From contig NZ_OCMZ01000001.1 in assembly GCF_900215485.1 (NCBI RefSeq), positions 62,001 through 126,000 of the forward strand: DNA of 64,000 nucleotides, given 5' to 3'. A model generated the notes under the pieces. That model was not told the DNA's origin, searched no databases, and saw only the letters and a list, made by a program, of their open reading frames with translations. Source of the DNA: Nitrosovibrio sp. Nv4 (GTDB taxonomy: Bacteria; Pseudomonadota; Gammaproteobacteria; Burkholderiales; Nitrosomonadaceae). Shown piece after piece: positions 33,592 to 43,221 of the stretch (positions are counted from its first letter, which is position 1; each line of letters opens with the position of its first letter). The position numbers and the translations under genes were made by a program.

Positions 33592-34413
33592 ATGCAAAAC
33601 TTCCCCATCTTGCCGCGTGAAATGGCGGCAAGCCTTTGGCGTAATAGAGACTTGATCGCCGCACTTGTAAAGCGCGAAGTCATAGGACGCTATCGGGGTT
33701 CTGTGATGGGTCTCGCCTGGTCTTTCTTCAATCCCCTGCTCATGCTCGTAATTTATACGTTTGTATTTTCGGTCGTATTTAAAGCACGCTGGGGCGTAGG
33801 GGTAGAAGAAACTAAAGCCGATTTCGCCATTATTCTGTTTGTCGGCATGATTGTGCACGGACTGTTTGCGGAATGTGTCAATCGTGCCCCTGCACTGATT
33901 CTATCGAATGTCAATTATGTAAAAAAAGTTATTTTTCCGCTGGAGATACTCCCCTGGGTCGCCTTTGGCTCCGCACTGTTCCATACGGCCATCAGCGTTG
34001 GTGTGCTATTGCTTGCACAGCTGATACTAAGCCACCAGATTCCGTGGACCGTGGTTCTTTTTCCCCTCGTCCTGCTTCCGATGGTATTTATTGCGATGGG
34101 GTTTGCCTGGTTTCTTGCATCATTCGGCGTATTCATGCGGGACGTCGGACAAATAACAGGAGTGTTCACTACCGTATTATTATTTGCTTCGCCCGTGTTC
34201 TATCCTTTAAGCATCTTGCCAGCCAAATATCAAGGCTGGCTGCAACTTAACCCGCTTGCTTTTATCATTGAGGAAGGGCGAAAAGTGCTCGTTTTTGGGC
34301 AACTGCCCGACATCGGGCAATGGGGGGTCATGATGGTAGTTGGGATGTTGACCGCTTGGGCTGGTTTCGCGTGGTTTCAGAAAACCCGTAAGGGATTTGC
34401 AGATGTTCTCTGA
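33592..34413 (+). CDS. Polysaccharide ABC transporter permease (Wzm type)
   Basis: A 273-residue inner-membrane protein with six helices, matching the Wzm/TagG/ABC-2 family: an amphipathic front (LWRNRDLIAALVKREVIGRYRGS), then VMGLAWSFFNPLLMLVIYTFVFSVVF, and the ending ILPAKYQGWLQLNPLAFIIEEGRKVLVFG. With its ATPase it exports finished, lipid-linked O-antigen or similar glycan. The ATPase gene overlaps its end by 11 bases. It is the first gene of the rightward polysaccharide cluster. Confidence 0.92.
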   Translation: MQNFPILPREMAASLWRNRDLIAALVKREVIGRYRGSVMGLAWSFFNPLLMLVIYTFVFSVVFKARWGVGVEETKADFAIILFVGMIVHGLFAECVNRAPALILSNVNYVKKVIFPLEILPWVAFGSALFHTAISVGVLLLAQLILSHQIPWTVVLFPLVLLPMVFIAMGFAWFLASFGVFMRDVGQITGVFTTVLLFASPVFYPLSILPAKYQGWLQLNPLAFIIEEGRKVLVFGQLPDIGQWGVMMVVGMLTAWAGFAWFQKTRKGFADVL

Positions 34414-35887
34414 AACCAACAACATCTCGGAACCAGCAGCTATTTCATCGCGTCTTCAGCTAGAAACGCAAGAACAGCAGGATGGAGAGGAAAGAGATGG
34501 GGCTGAAAGAGCAACAATGGATTTCCGTCACATTGCCACATCCACCGATATAGCAATAAATGTCCGGAACGTTTCCAAGTGCTATCAAATATATGACGCA
34601 CCCCGCGACCGTCTCAAGCAGTTTATCGCGCCGCGCCTGCAGCGCCTCTTAAGGCGGTCGCCCAAACAGTATTTTCGCGAATTCTGGGCGCTAAGGGATA
34701 TTTCGCTTGAAATCAGAAAAGGCGAGACCGTGGGCATCATCGGACGCAACGGCTCAGGCAAATCGACTCTGCTGCAAATCATCTGCGGTACTCTCGCGCC
34801 TTCTGCCGGCAGCGTGGAAACCAAGGGCCGTATTGCTGCCCTTTTGGAGCTAGGCTCGGGATTCAACCCCGAGTTTACAGGGCGAGAAAATGTATATATG
34901 AACGGCGCTGTGCTCGGGTTAAATACCGAAGAAATCGATGAACGTTTTGATTCCATCGTATCATTTGCTGATATTGGCCAGTTTATTGATCAACCCGTTA
35001 AGACCTATTCCAGCGGCATGTCGGTACGCCTCGCCTTCGCCGTACAGGCACAGATAGATCCCGATATTCTTATTGTAGATGAAGCGCTCTCTGTTGGAGA
35101 TGCAAAATTCCAGACCAAGTGCTTCACCCGTCTGAAACAACTCAAGGAGCGCGGCACAAGTATTTTGATTGTCACTCACGCAAGTGAGCAAATAGTGACG
35201 CATTGCTCCTCCGCTATCTTGCTGAATAGCGGCGTGCAGCTTGAAACGGGCGAGCCCCGGCGAGTAGTAAACCGTTACATGGATTTGCTATTCGGTAAAG
35301 AAAAATGTGATATCGCCACCCCACGAGTGCAGCCAGGCGAACGTGCACAAGCTGCTAACAGAACTAAAGCTGCATATCAACTAAACGAAGCAAAGGACGT
35401 CTTTGCCAATCGACCGGGATATAATTCCCACGAATACCGTTGGGGTGATGGCACAGCGTCTATTCTCGATTTTTATCTGGCTGCAGACGACGAGGCCTAT
35501 CCCTCAGCAATTACTGCAGGACAAAGAGTCACGCTGGCGATAGCGGTGAAATTTCACTGCAACATGCTGCGCCCCATGTTAGGCATCACAATCAAAACAA
35601 AGGATGGCGTAACGGTGTCCGGCACCAATTCGGAGATAGCCGGGCTTCGGGATCTGCACGTGCTTTTGAAAGCAGGATCAGTAATTTACGTCGAGTCCGA
35701 TTTTAGATGCGGACTTGGTCCAGGTGATTATTTTATTTCCCTGGGCGTTGTTACGCGGGAAAATGACGAAATCATCCCGCATGATCGGCGCTATGACTCC
35801 ATACATTTTGTTGTTCAACCGCACAACAGGTTTTACGGCCTTGCTGATCTTGAATTTAACATGGCTGTTACCGAGATATCAGTGTGA
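34403..35887 (+). CDS. Polysaccharide ABC transporter ATPase with Wzt C-terminal domain
   Basis: A 494-residue protein from ATG at 34403 (AAGGGA upstream). An N-terminal extension of about 50 residues precedes the ATPase domain: Walker A GRNGSGKST, signature YSSGMSVRLAFA, Walker B ILIVDEALSVGD. After residue 340 comes a beta-sandwich domain of the Wzt C-terminal type (WGDGTASILDFYLAAD; GLGPGDYFISLGVVT), which in O9a/O8 systems recognises the modified end of the chain. It partners the permease just upstream. The extra domain suggests that chain ends are capped, which fits the methyltransferase gene that follows. Confidence 0.92.
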   Translation: MFSETNNISEPAAISSRLQLETQEQQDGEERDGAERATMDFRHIATSTDIAINVRNVSKCYQIYDAPRDRLKQFIAPRLQRLLRRSPKQYFREFWALRDISLEIRKGETVGIIGRNGSGKSTLLQIICGTLAPSAGSVETKGRIAALLELGSGFNPEFTGRENVYMNGAVLGLNTEEIDERFDSIVSFADIGQFIDQPVKTYSSGMSVRLAFAVQAQIDPDILIVDEALSVGDAKFQTKCFTRLKQLKERGTSILIVTHASEQIVTHCSSAILLNSGVQLETGEPRRVVNRYMDLLFGKEKCDIATPRVQPGERAQAANRTKAAYQLNEAKDVFANRPGYNSHEYRWGDGTASILDFYLAADDEAYPSAITAGQRVTLAIAVKFHCNMLRPMLGITIKTKDGVTVSGTNSEIAGLRDLHVLLKAGSVIYVESDFRCGLGPGDYFISLGVVTRENDEIIPHDRRYDSIHFVVQPHNRFYGLADLEFNMAVTEISV

Positions 35888-36337
35888 GCCCAGTTATTGA
35901 ATGTTATTCAAATTCGCGACTTTCAGCTGGCCATAGCTGGAACAAAAGGGAGCTGAACTGTGGATATTAGCCCTGACGTGCTCTCGATAAAAGGTGGCCA
36001 GCCCGACTATTAAGTACCGTTCTGAAGAACTAAATGGAGAAAGTTTTTGCATCTTAAGGTGCAAACCGCCAGCTGCGGTAATGCTCAAAAAGCACTGGCC
36101 TCTTCATGCGGGGGGCGCCTGCGGAGTCGGTGTCAATTAAACGAAAATGCCTTTCAAGCAACTTAATGTAGGCAGAATTTTCATTTCTGGCCTGTACAAT
36201 TCGGGCGTCAACTGTGACCAAGCCATTCTGGCTTGAGTTAGTATATTGCTGTTTCTAACCGTAACTGGCGTCCTAATCGGTTCTTTGTATGACTCCGATC
36301 GCTACGTTCTATCTTTTTATCAAATTGGCGAGATAAT
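35888..36337. other. Intergenic region inside the polysaccharide cluster
   Basis: 450 bases with no supported gene. Frames are short and stop often. The AT content rises toward the next gene, so a promoter near 36.24 kb is likely. Confidence 0.5.
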
Positions 36338-36979
36338 ATGTTTGAATTTCGTGAGGAAGGTATTAGACAAGTTGCCACAGAAGGCCATAGGAGCTATGTG
36401 GGCGGCAATGATCAATATTGGGATGAAATTGGAAGGCTTCAGTTCGAATTTCTGCTAAAAAACGGGCTTACCGAAGATACGTCGCTCCTGGATATTGGTT
36501 GCGGATCCTTGCGTGGAGGGTGCCTATTTATAAATTTCCTGGCCGAGAAAAATTATCTTGGCATAGACAAGGAACTATCGCTAATTATCCTGGGCGTTGC
36601 CAACGAGCTTGGTATTGAAGCTTATTTGGAAAAAAAACCTGAGTTTGTGATATCCGCGGAATTTGAGTTCGTCAAATTCTCGAGGATTCCGACAATGGCG
36701 ATTGCGCAATCGCTGTTCACGCATCTTACGCTTGATGATATCGGCATTTGCCTGAAAAATTTGCGTGAATTCGTGCATAAAGGGTTTGTGCTATTCGCAA
36801 CCTATTTTCCGAGTGAGACTCTGGCGTCAAATCCGTCAAGGTCGCATTCTCATGCTTGCTTTCACTACACCGTAAGTGAGATTTGGGCTCTTGCTCAGCG
36901 AGCTGGTTTTGAGTTTGAAAATATTGGCGACTGGGGGCATCCACGCGGCCAGCATATTGCCGCCTTCAAAAAATTATAG
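36338..36979 (+). CDS. SAM-dependent methyltransferase
   Basis: A 213-residue class I methyltransferase. The SAM-binding motif is TSLLDIGCGSLRGG, the acidic end of strand two follows (NYLGIDKEL), and the last strands appear as HACFHYTVSEIWALAQRAGFE. It lies six bases before the large glycosyltransferase gene and after the Wzm/Wzt exporter, so it probably methylates the glycan, perhaps as a cap. Acceptor unknown. GC content in this gene is lower than in the housekeeping part of the window, as is common in surface-polysaccharide loci acquired by transfer. Confidence 0.82.
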   Translation: MFEFREEGIRQVATEGHRSYVGGNDQYWDEIGRLQFEFLLKNGLTEDTSLLDIGCGSLRGGCLFINFLAEKNYLGIDKELSLIILGVANELGIEAYLEKKPEFVISAEFEFVKFSRIPTMAIAQSLFTHLTLDDIGICLKNLREFVHKGFVLFATYFPSETLASNPSRSHSHACFHYTVSEIWALAQRAGFEFENIGDWGHPRGQHIAAFKKL

Positions 36980-36985
36980 GCGCTC

Positions 36986-39900
36986 ATGGAAAAAACAATC
37001 GTTTCCGTATTGGGCATGCATCGGTCTGGGAGCTCGTATGTGGCTGGCCGCATCCGTGGAATGGGAATTGACTTTGGGCATGACGAGGAACTTATCGCCG
37101 GAGACGCCTATAACGAACTCGGCTATCATGAAAATAAAGACCTATCCTACCTGGGAGAAGAAATATTAATTGCGCTGGGCGGAGATCATATGCGTCCGCC
37201 TTTTCTCGAGCCAGGCTGGGAAACGTCTTCTTTGCTCGACTCGTTCCGGGCCAAAGCGAAACTTCTTGTAGAAACGAAGTTCGGAAAATCGCAGGCTTGG
37301 GGATGGAAAGACCCTAGGACAAGCCTCCTGCTTCCATTTTGGAGGCAAATCTTCCAACCAACCCATTATGTTATACCAATCAGAAATCCACTGGCGGTTG
37401 CCGAGTCATTACTGCGGCGTAACGGTATTGCAATACGGCATGGCAGTGAACTCTGGTTTTTACACATGGCCTCGGCAATATTTCACACCCGAGGCTTCAA
37501 GCGGAAATTCGTTTTTTTTGAGAATGCCAGCCAGTCGCCGCTTCAGTTCGACAGGGAACTTGCTGAATTCTTGTCTATAGATGATGCTGCTTCAGGTGCT
37601 GCCGTCGGACCTGAATTTGCGGAAACCTTGGTTCATCATAAACAGACTGACGAGCAGGTTTATGCAAACGAGGATATCCACTCCCTGGCCAAAGCGCTTT
37701 ATCGCGAATTATGCGAACTTCACTTTTTAGAGCGAAATGAGCCTAATACCTTATCTGCAAGTCCCCGGAAAGATGAAAACTTATTAATCTTCAAGATGGT
37801 TGAAACGGAGCCCTCACTTGTAATCAACTCATCGACACTACCGAACTGTCTCTCTCATAAATCTAAAATCTCGGATTCTACTGTCTCTCAATACAACGAG
37901 GAGATTGGCCGTCTTAATCAAATCATAGGGGAGCGCAATGAGCAGATTGCGAAACTTCACCAAACGATGGTTGCCCGCGATGCTCAGATCACTGACCTTA
38001 GCAAAGTAGTGGCCGAACGTGATGAACATATAGTTCGCCTGAATCGGGATTTATCCGCCATTCTGACCGGTAGGTCGTGGAGATTGACTAGGCCATTTCG
38101 CTTTTTGTTCAGAACGATACGGAACACGGACGTCGGTGATGGGGAAAAGGCCAAGCTCCTGCTACTTTGCAGAACACTTTATAGAAAAGCACCGCTTCCC
38201 TTCAAGACAAAGTACATGTTGCGAGGAGTTGTTCTTAGAATAACAAATTGGCCAACTACTGCGACACCACCTCAAGCAAGCGGCCGAAGTGGCTCGCTGG
38301 CTCTTATTCCGCCCAATATTTTTTCCGGCCACCCCGAAGGGGGGACTGAGCGTCAAAACAAGCCGTATTTCGGTGTACGACGACCGCACGGCAAGCGGCG
38401 AGCCGCGATACTCACCAATCAATTGCTTGACTGGAATAGCGGCAAACCAAGGTTTGGGGGCGGGGAACGATACGCTTTGGAGTTGGGACATCTCCTTAGG
38501 GAACTCTCTATCGAGGTTACATTTTTTCAACCTAGCCTACTGAATAAGACGAGCAGCGAATACTATTCATTTGAAGTGAGGTTCCTCCCGATTGGGAAAA
38601 CTGTGGGGGAATTTCATTACAGCGTTTGTACAGATTTTACAGAAATCACTGCTGATTTCGACCACGTCTATTACCACCTACCCGAATATGCATCGGGCGT
38701 AGTGCGAGAAGATGGTTTGATGGTCTGTCACGGCATTTGGTTTGACCATAATAATTATCCGGATGCTATCTTTCGAACGGCGTCGTGGTTCGAGTATTTA
38801 CATAGGTCGTTCAGAAACCCCATTGGCGTAATCAGTGTTGATACCAACTCGATTGGTGTTATCCGAAGTTTATGGCCTGAATTAGCGCAAAAAATGCGGT
38901 ATATCCCCAATTTTTTTGACAAAAAATCATATTTCCCCGATTTTAATAAGAGGAATATTGATCGTCTGACCGTTCTATTTCCACGGAGAAGTCAGATCAA
39001 TAGAGGATCCAGGATTTTTGCCGATATTGTTTCCAGCGTACCTTATGACGTTGAAATCATTTGGCTTGGAGAGGGAGACCCTGTCGACACCCAGATAATC
39101 AAGGATGTGAGTGCCAGCGATAAGCGCGTGAGTTTTAGCGTTGCAGATTTTGATCAAATGCCATCTTGGTATCAAAGGGCGGATATCGCAGTAATCCCTA
39201 CGATTGCATGCGAAGGCACTAGTCTTTCATGTATCGAGGCATTGGCCTGCGGGTGCGCGGTAATCGCCACAAACGTCGGCGGCCTTCCTGACGTTATCTA
39301 CCATGGAATCAATGGTCTGTTAGTTGAGCCTAACCCAAGTGACATTTCCGGTGCAATCAATAAACTTATTGAAGATCGTGCGTTGCGTGAAAAACTTCAG
39401 CGCGTCGGGGCTGAAACTGCACATAATTTTGAGCTTACCTTATGGCGTGCGCGCTGGACTGAATTGTTGTGGGATTATGGCTGGATCAACGATCAATCCA
39501 AGAACAACTGGTTAGCGCGCAATCCGGCGGATACTTTCCGGTCGAACTCCAGAAAAGCCGACAAGTGGGCTATTCTCACGCGTAACGCAATCCACGGTGG
39601 AGTGGAAAGCATTATCAGAGAGGAGTCGAGGCTACTGAATGCACCCGTAGTCGTCTGCGGTGGTCATGACAATCGGGAAACTTGTCCCTTTGAATATTCG
39701 CGCGCAGACAACAGCCGTGCGCTGGAAAAAGCAATCGTGGGTTTTGATGTCATTCTTTATCATTGGCTGCCTGAATGGGCACTCGATGTAATTAAAAGGT
39801 CAAAAAAGATCTCTATCGAATTTATTCACCGTGTCGATACTAGTAATAGCGATAAAACAGTTCCCACGATACTTGTTACGCATTCCACATTCTTGGCTAA

Positions 39901-40522
39901 TTACATTTATGATACCTACGGAAGACCCTGCCGCGTGCTGGATCACCCAATACCTCTTGACAGGTTCGTTCCCGGCGAGGATCTCGGAAACTGTATAGGT
40001 GCAATTACAAGCTATTACGAGATAAAAGGGATAGATATTTTCCTTAGGGCCTGGGCAATTCTCAAGGAGGAGTTCGGACACATGCCTGTGCGTTTTTACG
40101 GCGCCGGCGACGATCTCCATAGGTTTAAGCAATTGGCTTCGGAGCTGGATATTGATGTGGACTTCCGTGCGGCAACTCCCGAGCCATGGAAGGCAATGAA
40201 GGAATTTGGATGTTTCGTGGTCCCCTCTCGGCTGGAAGGATTGCCCGTTGCAGTACTTGAGGCACTTGCCATGGATGTGCCAGTAATAGCAGCGGCCCTA
40301 CCGGGTATGGTCGAATTCAATGAGTTGTCTGTTAAAAGAGGCTATGAGAGCTACATCCATTTGGCGGCGCCGGAAAATCCAGAGGACCTTGCACAAACTA
40401 TTCGAGCTGTTCTACTGGATAAGAAAAGAAAAACATCAAATGCGTACATAAGCGAATATTACAGCCCTAATAAACACTGTTCTGATTTGGTTGATTTGCT
40501 TCGAGAACTCTGTCCACACTAA
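36986..40522 (+). CDS. Three-module sulfotransferase-like / GT4 / GT4 protein
   Basis: A 1178-residue protein with three parts. Residues 1-290 are sulfotransferase-like, with a P-loop-like SVLGMHRSGSSYVAGR and WGWKDPRTSLLLPFW, IPIRNPLAVAESLLRR. Residues about 300-358 form a heptad coiled coil (EEIGRLNQIIGERNEQIAKL). Residues about 470-840 are a first GT4 glycosyltransferase (GGGERYALELGHLLREL; EGTSLSCIEALACGCAVIATN). Residues about 858-1175 are a second GT4 (IHGGVESIIREESRLL; SRLEGLPVAVLEALAMDVPV). It probably adds sugars and a sulfate to a surface glycan in the cytoplasm. It lies six bases after the methyltransferase gene. Sugar and acceptor are unknown. Confidence 0.88.
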   Translation: MEKTIVSVLGMHRSGSSYVAGRIRGMGIDFGHDEELIAGDAYNELGYHENKDLSYLGEEILIALGGDHMRPPFLEPGWETSSLLDSFRAKAKLLVETKFGKSQAWGWKDPRTSLLLPFWRQIFQPTHYVIPIRNPLAVAESLLRRNGIAIRHGSELWFLHMASAIFHTRGFKRKFVFFENASQSPLQFDRELAEFLSIDDAASGAAVGPEFAETLVHHKQTDEQVYANEDIHSLAKALYRELCELHFLERNEPNTLSASPRKDENLLIFKMVETEPSLVINSSTLPNCLSHKSKISDSTVSQYNEEIGRLNQIIGERNEQIAKLHQTMVARDAQITDLSKVVAERDEHIVRLNRDLSAILTGRSWRLTRPFRFLFRTIRNTDVGDGEKAKLLLLCRTLYRKAPLPFKTKYMLRGVVLRITNWPTTATPPQASGRSGSLALIPPNIFSGHPEGGTERQNKPYFGVRRPHGKRRAAILTNQLLDWNSGKPRFGGGERYALELGHLLRELSIEVTFFQPSLLNKTSSEYYSFEVRFLPIGKTVGEFHYSVCTDFTEITADFDHVYYHLPEYASGVVREDGLMVCHGIWFDHNNYPDAIFRTASWFEYLHRSFRNPIGVISVDTNSIGVIRSLWPELAQKMRYIPNFFDKKSYFPDFNKRNIDRLTVLFPRRSQINRGSRIFADIVSSVPYDVEIIWLGEGDPVDTQIIKDVSASDKRVSFSVADFDQMPSWYQRADIAVIPTIACEGTSLSCIEALACGCAVIATNVGGLPDVIYHGINGLLVEPNPSDISGAINKLIEDRALREKLQRVGAETAHNFELTLWRARWTELLWDYGWINDQSKNNWLARNPADTFRSNSRKADKWAILTRNAIHGGVESIIREESRLLNAPVVVCGGHDNRETCPFEYSRADNSRALEKAIVGFDVILYHWLPEWALDVIKRSKKISIEFIHRVDTSNSDKTVPTILVTHSTFLANYIYDTYGRPCRVLDHPIPLDRFVPGEDLGNCIGAITSYYEIKGIDIFLRAWAILKEEFGHMPVRFYGAGDDLHRFKQLASELDIDVDFRAATPEPWKAMKEFGCFVVPSRLEGLPVAVLEALAMDVPVIAAALPGMVEFNELSVKRGYESYIHLAAPENPEDLAQTIRAVLLDKKRKTSNAYISEYYSPNKHCSDLVDLLRELCPH

Positions 40523-40577
40523 GCTTATTCCCGGGAAGTTTAATATAGTGAAGAATAGTTTCAGGGAAACTATAAAT

Positions 40578-40593
40578 GCGGGCGCTCGCCCGC
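40578..40593. repeat. GC-rich hairpin between glycan genes
   Basis: GCGGGCG-CT-CGCCCGC is an exact 7-bp inverted repeat, preceded by a second small one (AGTTTC-AGG-GAAACT, 40556-40570). It lies 55 bases after the large glycosyltransferase gene and may weaken read-through. No T run follows. Confidence 0.35.
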
Positions 40594-40807
40594 TCTGTCA
40601 GGATAGGTCCCGTACTTCAGGCATGGAAGGTAAACCTAGGAAGACTTTCCGGTTGTCACACGAGGCATCTTTGAAATGTTCCCGGCATCGCTCGCGCGTG
40701 TTGGACCAGTATAGGCGCGAATGCCTCTAAACGGGATGGGACGGACACTGCATACACGCTCTTTAGGACCTATTGTTAATTCTGATTTTATTTCCCGGTA
40801 AAACAAG

Positions 40808-41917
40808 ATGAATCACAAAATTCTTTGTGCCGTTGGAACACGACCTGAGGCCATTAAAATGGCCCCTGTCATTCTGGCTTTAAAAAATGAGCCTTGGGCA
40901 AACGTCCGGGTTCTTGCCACGGCACAACATCGAGGTCTCCTGGATCAGGTTCTGCGGATTTTTGAAATTGAGCCAGACATAGACCTGAATATCATGCGCC
41001 CAAATCAAGGGCTAACGGCCCTTACCACGCGCTTGTTGCTCGGTCTTGAGGATGTGCTTGAAGCCGAGAAGCCGGATGTGGTCCTCGCTCAGGGCGATAC
41101 CACGACCGTAATGGCCGTCGCCATGGCATGCTTCTATCAAAAAATTCCATTCGGCCATGTGGAAGCAGGTTTACGCACCGGTGATATGGCGAATCCATTT
41201 CCTGAAGAGATGAATCGTGTGGTGACGGGCAGATTGACCAAGTGGCACTTTGCCCCTACCGAGAGCGCCCGGCAGAATCTGCTGAAGGAAGGCATTGTGA
41301 ACAACAATATATTTGTGACCGGCAACACGGTGATCGATGCCCTGTTGAGTGTCTCTGAACGTAAAACTCCGCTTCCATTCAGAATTGATCCAGATAGGCG
41401 CCTGATTCTGGTGACGGCACACCGCCGGGAAAATTTTGGCGAGCCATTCAGGGAGATTTGTCGAGCTATTCTGGCCCTGGTGGAGCGCAATGAAGATGTG
41501 CAGGTTGTGTATCCGCTGCACCCCAACCCTAATGTCTGCGAAGTCGCTTCTCAGATCCTGGGTGACCATCCCAGAATCACCCTTTGCGAACCGTTGGACT
41601 ACCTGCCATTTGTCGAGGTCATGAAACATGCTTATCTGATCCTGAGCGATTCGGGTGGCGTACAGGAAGAAGCGCCCGCTTTGGGTAAGCCTGTGCTGGT
41701 TCTTCGGCGCGAGACCGAGCGGCCTGAAGCAGTTCAGGAAGGCGTGGTACGGCTGGTAGGGCCCGATTTTGATGAGATCACCAGCTCAGCGCAGCACTTG
41801 CTGGATGACAGGATGGTCTACGCTGAGATGGCGCGCGGCGTTTCACCCTATGGCGATGGCAAGGCAGCGGGACGCATTGCCGCAGTATTGCGGGACTATT
41901 TTGCCACGTGCGTTTGA
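40808..41917 (+). CDS. wecB: UDP-N-acetylglucosamine 2-epimerase
   Basis: A 369-residue non-hydrolysing epimerase. Signatures: VGTRPEAIKMAPVI, AQGDTTTVMAVAMACFY, GHVEAGLRTGD, TAHRRENFGEP, ILSDSGGVQEEAPALGKPVLVLR. It interconverts UDP-GlcNAc and UDP-ManNAc in the cytoplasm, supplying ManNAc for the surface glycan. The length is usual. The next gene starts inside its last codons (GTG at 41908), so the two are translationally coupled. Confidence 0.95.
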   Translation: MNHKILCAVGTRPEAIKMAPVILALKNEPWANVRVLATAQHRGLLDQVLRIFEIEPDIDLNIMRPNQGLTALTTRLLLGLEDVLEAEKPDVVLAQGDTTTVMAVAMACFYQKIPFGHVEAGLRTGDMANPFPEEMNRVVTGRLTKWHFAPTESARQNLLKEGIVNNNIFVTGNTVIDALLSVSERKTPLPFRIDPDRRLILVTAHRRENFGEPFREICRAILALVERNEDVQVVYPLHPNPNVCEVASQILGDHPRITLCEPLDYLPFVEVMKHAYLILSDSGGVQEEAPALGKPVLVLRRETERPEAVQEGVVRLVGPDFDEITSSAQHLLDDRMVYAEMARGVSPYGDGKAAGRIAAVLRDYFATCV

Positions 41918-43020
41918 TTTATCTTTCCCCGGTTCCCTGGAATAGTTTTTCGCAGCGGCCGCACGAACTGGTCAGATACTTTCACTCGTTCACCGGTGGC
42001 GAAGTTCTTTGGATTGATCCTTATCCAGGTCGATTCCCGGAACTATCCGACTTGCTGAACCGGCGTCCGAAATCCGGCAGCATGGATTGCAATATTCCAG
42101 CCTGGTTGACAGTTGTAAAATCAAAGGCATTACCCATAGAGCCATTGCCGTTTTCCGACTCTATTAACCGCTTGTTTTGGCGTGACGTTGAATCGGCGGC
42201 GCATCGCTTTGCAGATAGCTCAACCGTTTTGGGTATCGGAAAACCGACAACCCTGGCATTGCGCTTGCTCTCAAAGGAGTGCTTTAGCTCATCTTTTTAT
42301 GATGCAATGGACGATTATCCAGCCTTTTATGGAGGCTTGTCTCGACTCGCAACTGCAAGCAGGGAAGACAGGATAATAAGTAAGGTATCAATGATCTTGA
42401 CATCATCTTCTGCGTTACTAGATCGGTTGCGGCACTTGGCGGGCGATGTTCGCCTGGCTCTGAACGCTTGTGCCGCAGATAGACTGCCTGAACTGCCAGA
42501 CGTGCTACTGAAGGGCATCCTGGTTCCGACGATTGGCTATGTCGGAACGATTGGGCACTGGTTTGACTGGGAGCTTGTTGTTGCACTGGCGGAAGCAAAT
42601 CCCGAAGCGCGATTTCGTTTGATCGGTCCCATATATGTGCGCCCCCCCACCCTCCCTCCTAATATTTGCCTGGAGCCTCCGCTTCCTCACTCGGAAGCAC
42701 TACAGGCCATGAATCAGTTCCACGTCGGTTTAATCCCATTCAAAAAAACAACGCTTACCGCTTCTGTAGACCCTATCAAGTTTTATGAATATCGGGCGCT
42801 GGGGTTGCCGGTAATAAGCTCAGCTTTTGGGGAGATGTCGTTTAGGGGGGAAAGTGATGGTGTGTACCTTATCGACCGGAACTCTAATATGGCAAAGGTG
42901 GTGGAGCAAGCCTTGTCCAACTGCACAGAACAAGAAATCACGGCGCAATTCCGAAAGGATAATTCGTGGGAGAGCCGATTTAGTCAGGCAAATATTTTCG
43001 CTCGGTGCTCTGGAAGCTGA
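41908..43020 (+). CDS. GT4-type glycosyltransferase
   Basis: A 370-residue glycosyltransferase of GT-B fold. The front (MRLIYLSPVPWNSFSQRPHELVRYF) and the middle (GYVGTIGHWFDWELVVALAEANPEARFRLIGP) are typical of a group of GT4-like enzymes that act on exopolysaccharides. Near the end, SVDPIKFYEYRALGLPVISS is the donor-sugar loop. Its GTG start overlaps the wecB stop. It is expected in the cytoplasm at the membrane. Donor and acceptor unknown. Confidence 0.85.
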   Translation: MRLIYLSPVPWNSFSQRPHELVRYFHSFTGGEVLWIDPYPGRFPELSDLLNRRPKSGSMDCNIPAWLTVVKSKALPIEPLPFSDSINRLFWRDVESAAHRFADSSTVLGIGKPTTLALRLLSKECFSSSFYDAMDDYPAFYGGLSRLATASREDRIISKVSMILTSSSALLDRLRHLAGDVRLALNACAADRLPELPDVLLKGILVPTIGYVGTIGHWFDWELVVALAEANPEARFRLIGPIYVRPPTLPPNICLEPPLPHSEALQAMNQFHVGLIPFKKTTLTASVDPIKFYEYRALGLPVISSAFGEMSFRGESDGVYLIDRNSNMAKVVEQALSNCTEQEITAQFRKDNSWESRFSQANIFARCSGS

Positions 43021-43053
43021 TATCTCTGGATAACCTTCAGGAAAGAAAAACAG

Positions 43054-43197
43054 GTGTCATCTATTTCCAATTTCCTGAACCCTATTTCCCCGGAAAAGGG
43101 CATACCTGATTTCTTGCACGGGCGATCCGCATGGTTTATGGTGCTCCTGTTCTGCGCTTTCTCGTCGAACAGGAGCACCAAGGAAGATGAAAAATAG
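43054..43197 (+). pseudogene. Possible 47-residue remnant of a membrane glycan protein
   Basis: A GTG frame with a fair purine-rich leader (CAGGAAAG) encodes 47 residues, ending just before the next gene's first ATG. The product has a soluble front (SISNFLNPISPEKGIPDFL) and then a hydrophobic run (AWFMVLLFCAFSS). This looks like the front of an O-antigen polymerase or ligase that broke after its first helix. The stop follows a perfect 12-bp inverted repeat. It may be chance. Confidence 0.25.
43141..43178. repeat. Perfect 12-bp inverted repeat before the GT2 gene
   Basis: GTGCTCCTGTTC (43141-43152) pairs exactly with GAACAGGAGCAC (43167-43178) around a 14-base loop. No T tract on either strand. 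It could be a transcription or translation control hairpin for the following glycosyltransferase gene, or part of a deletion junction. Confidence 0.55.
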
Positions 43198-43221
43198 ATG
43201 GTTGCTGAGGTAAATCCCCAT

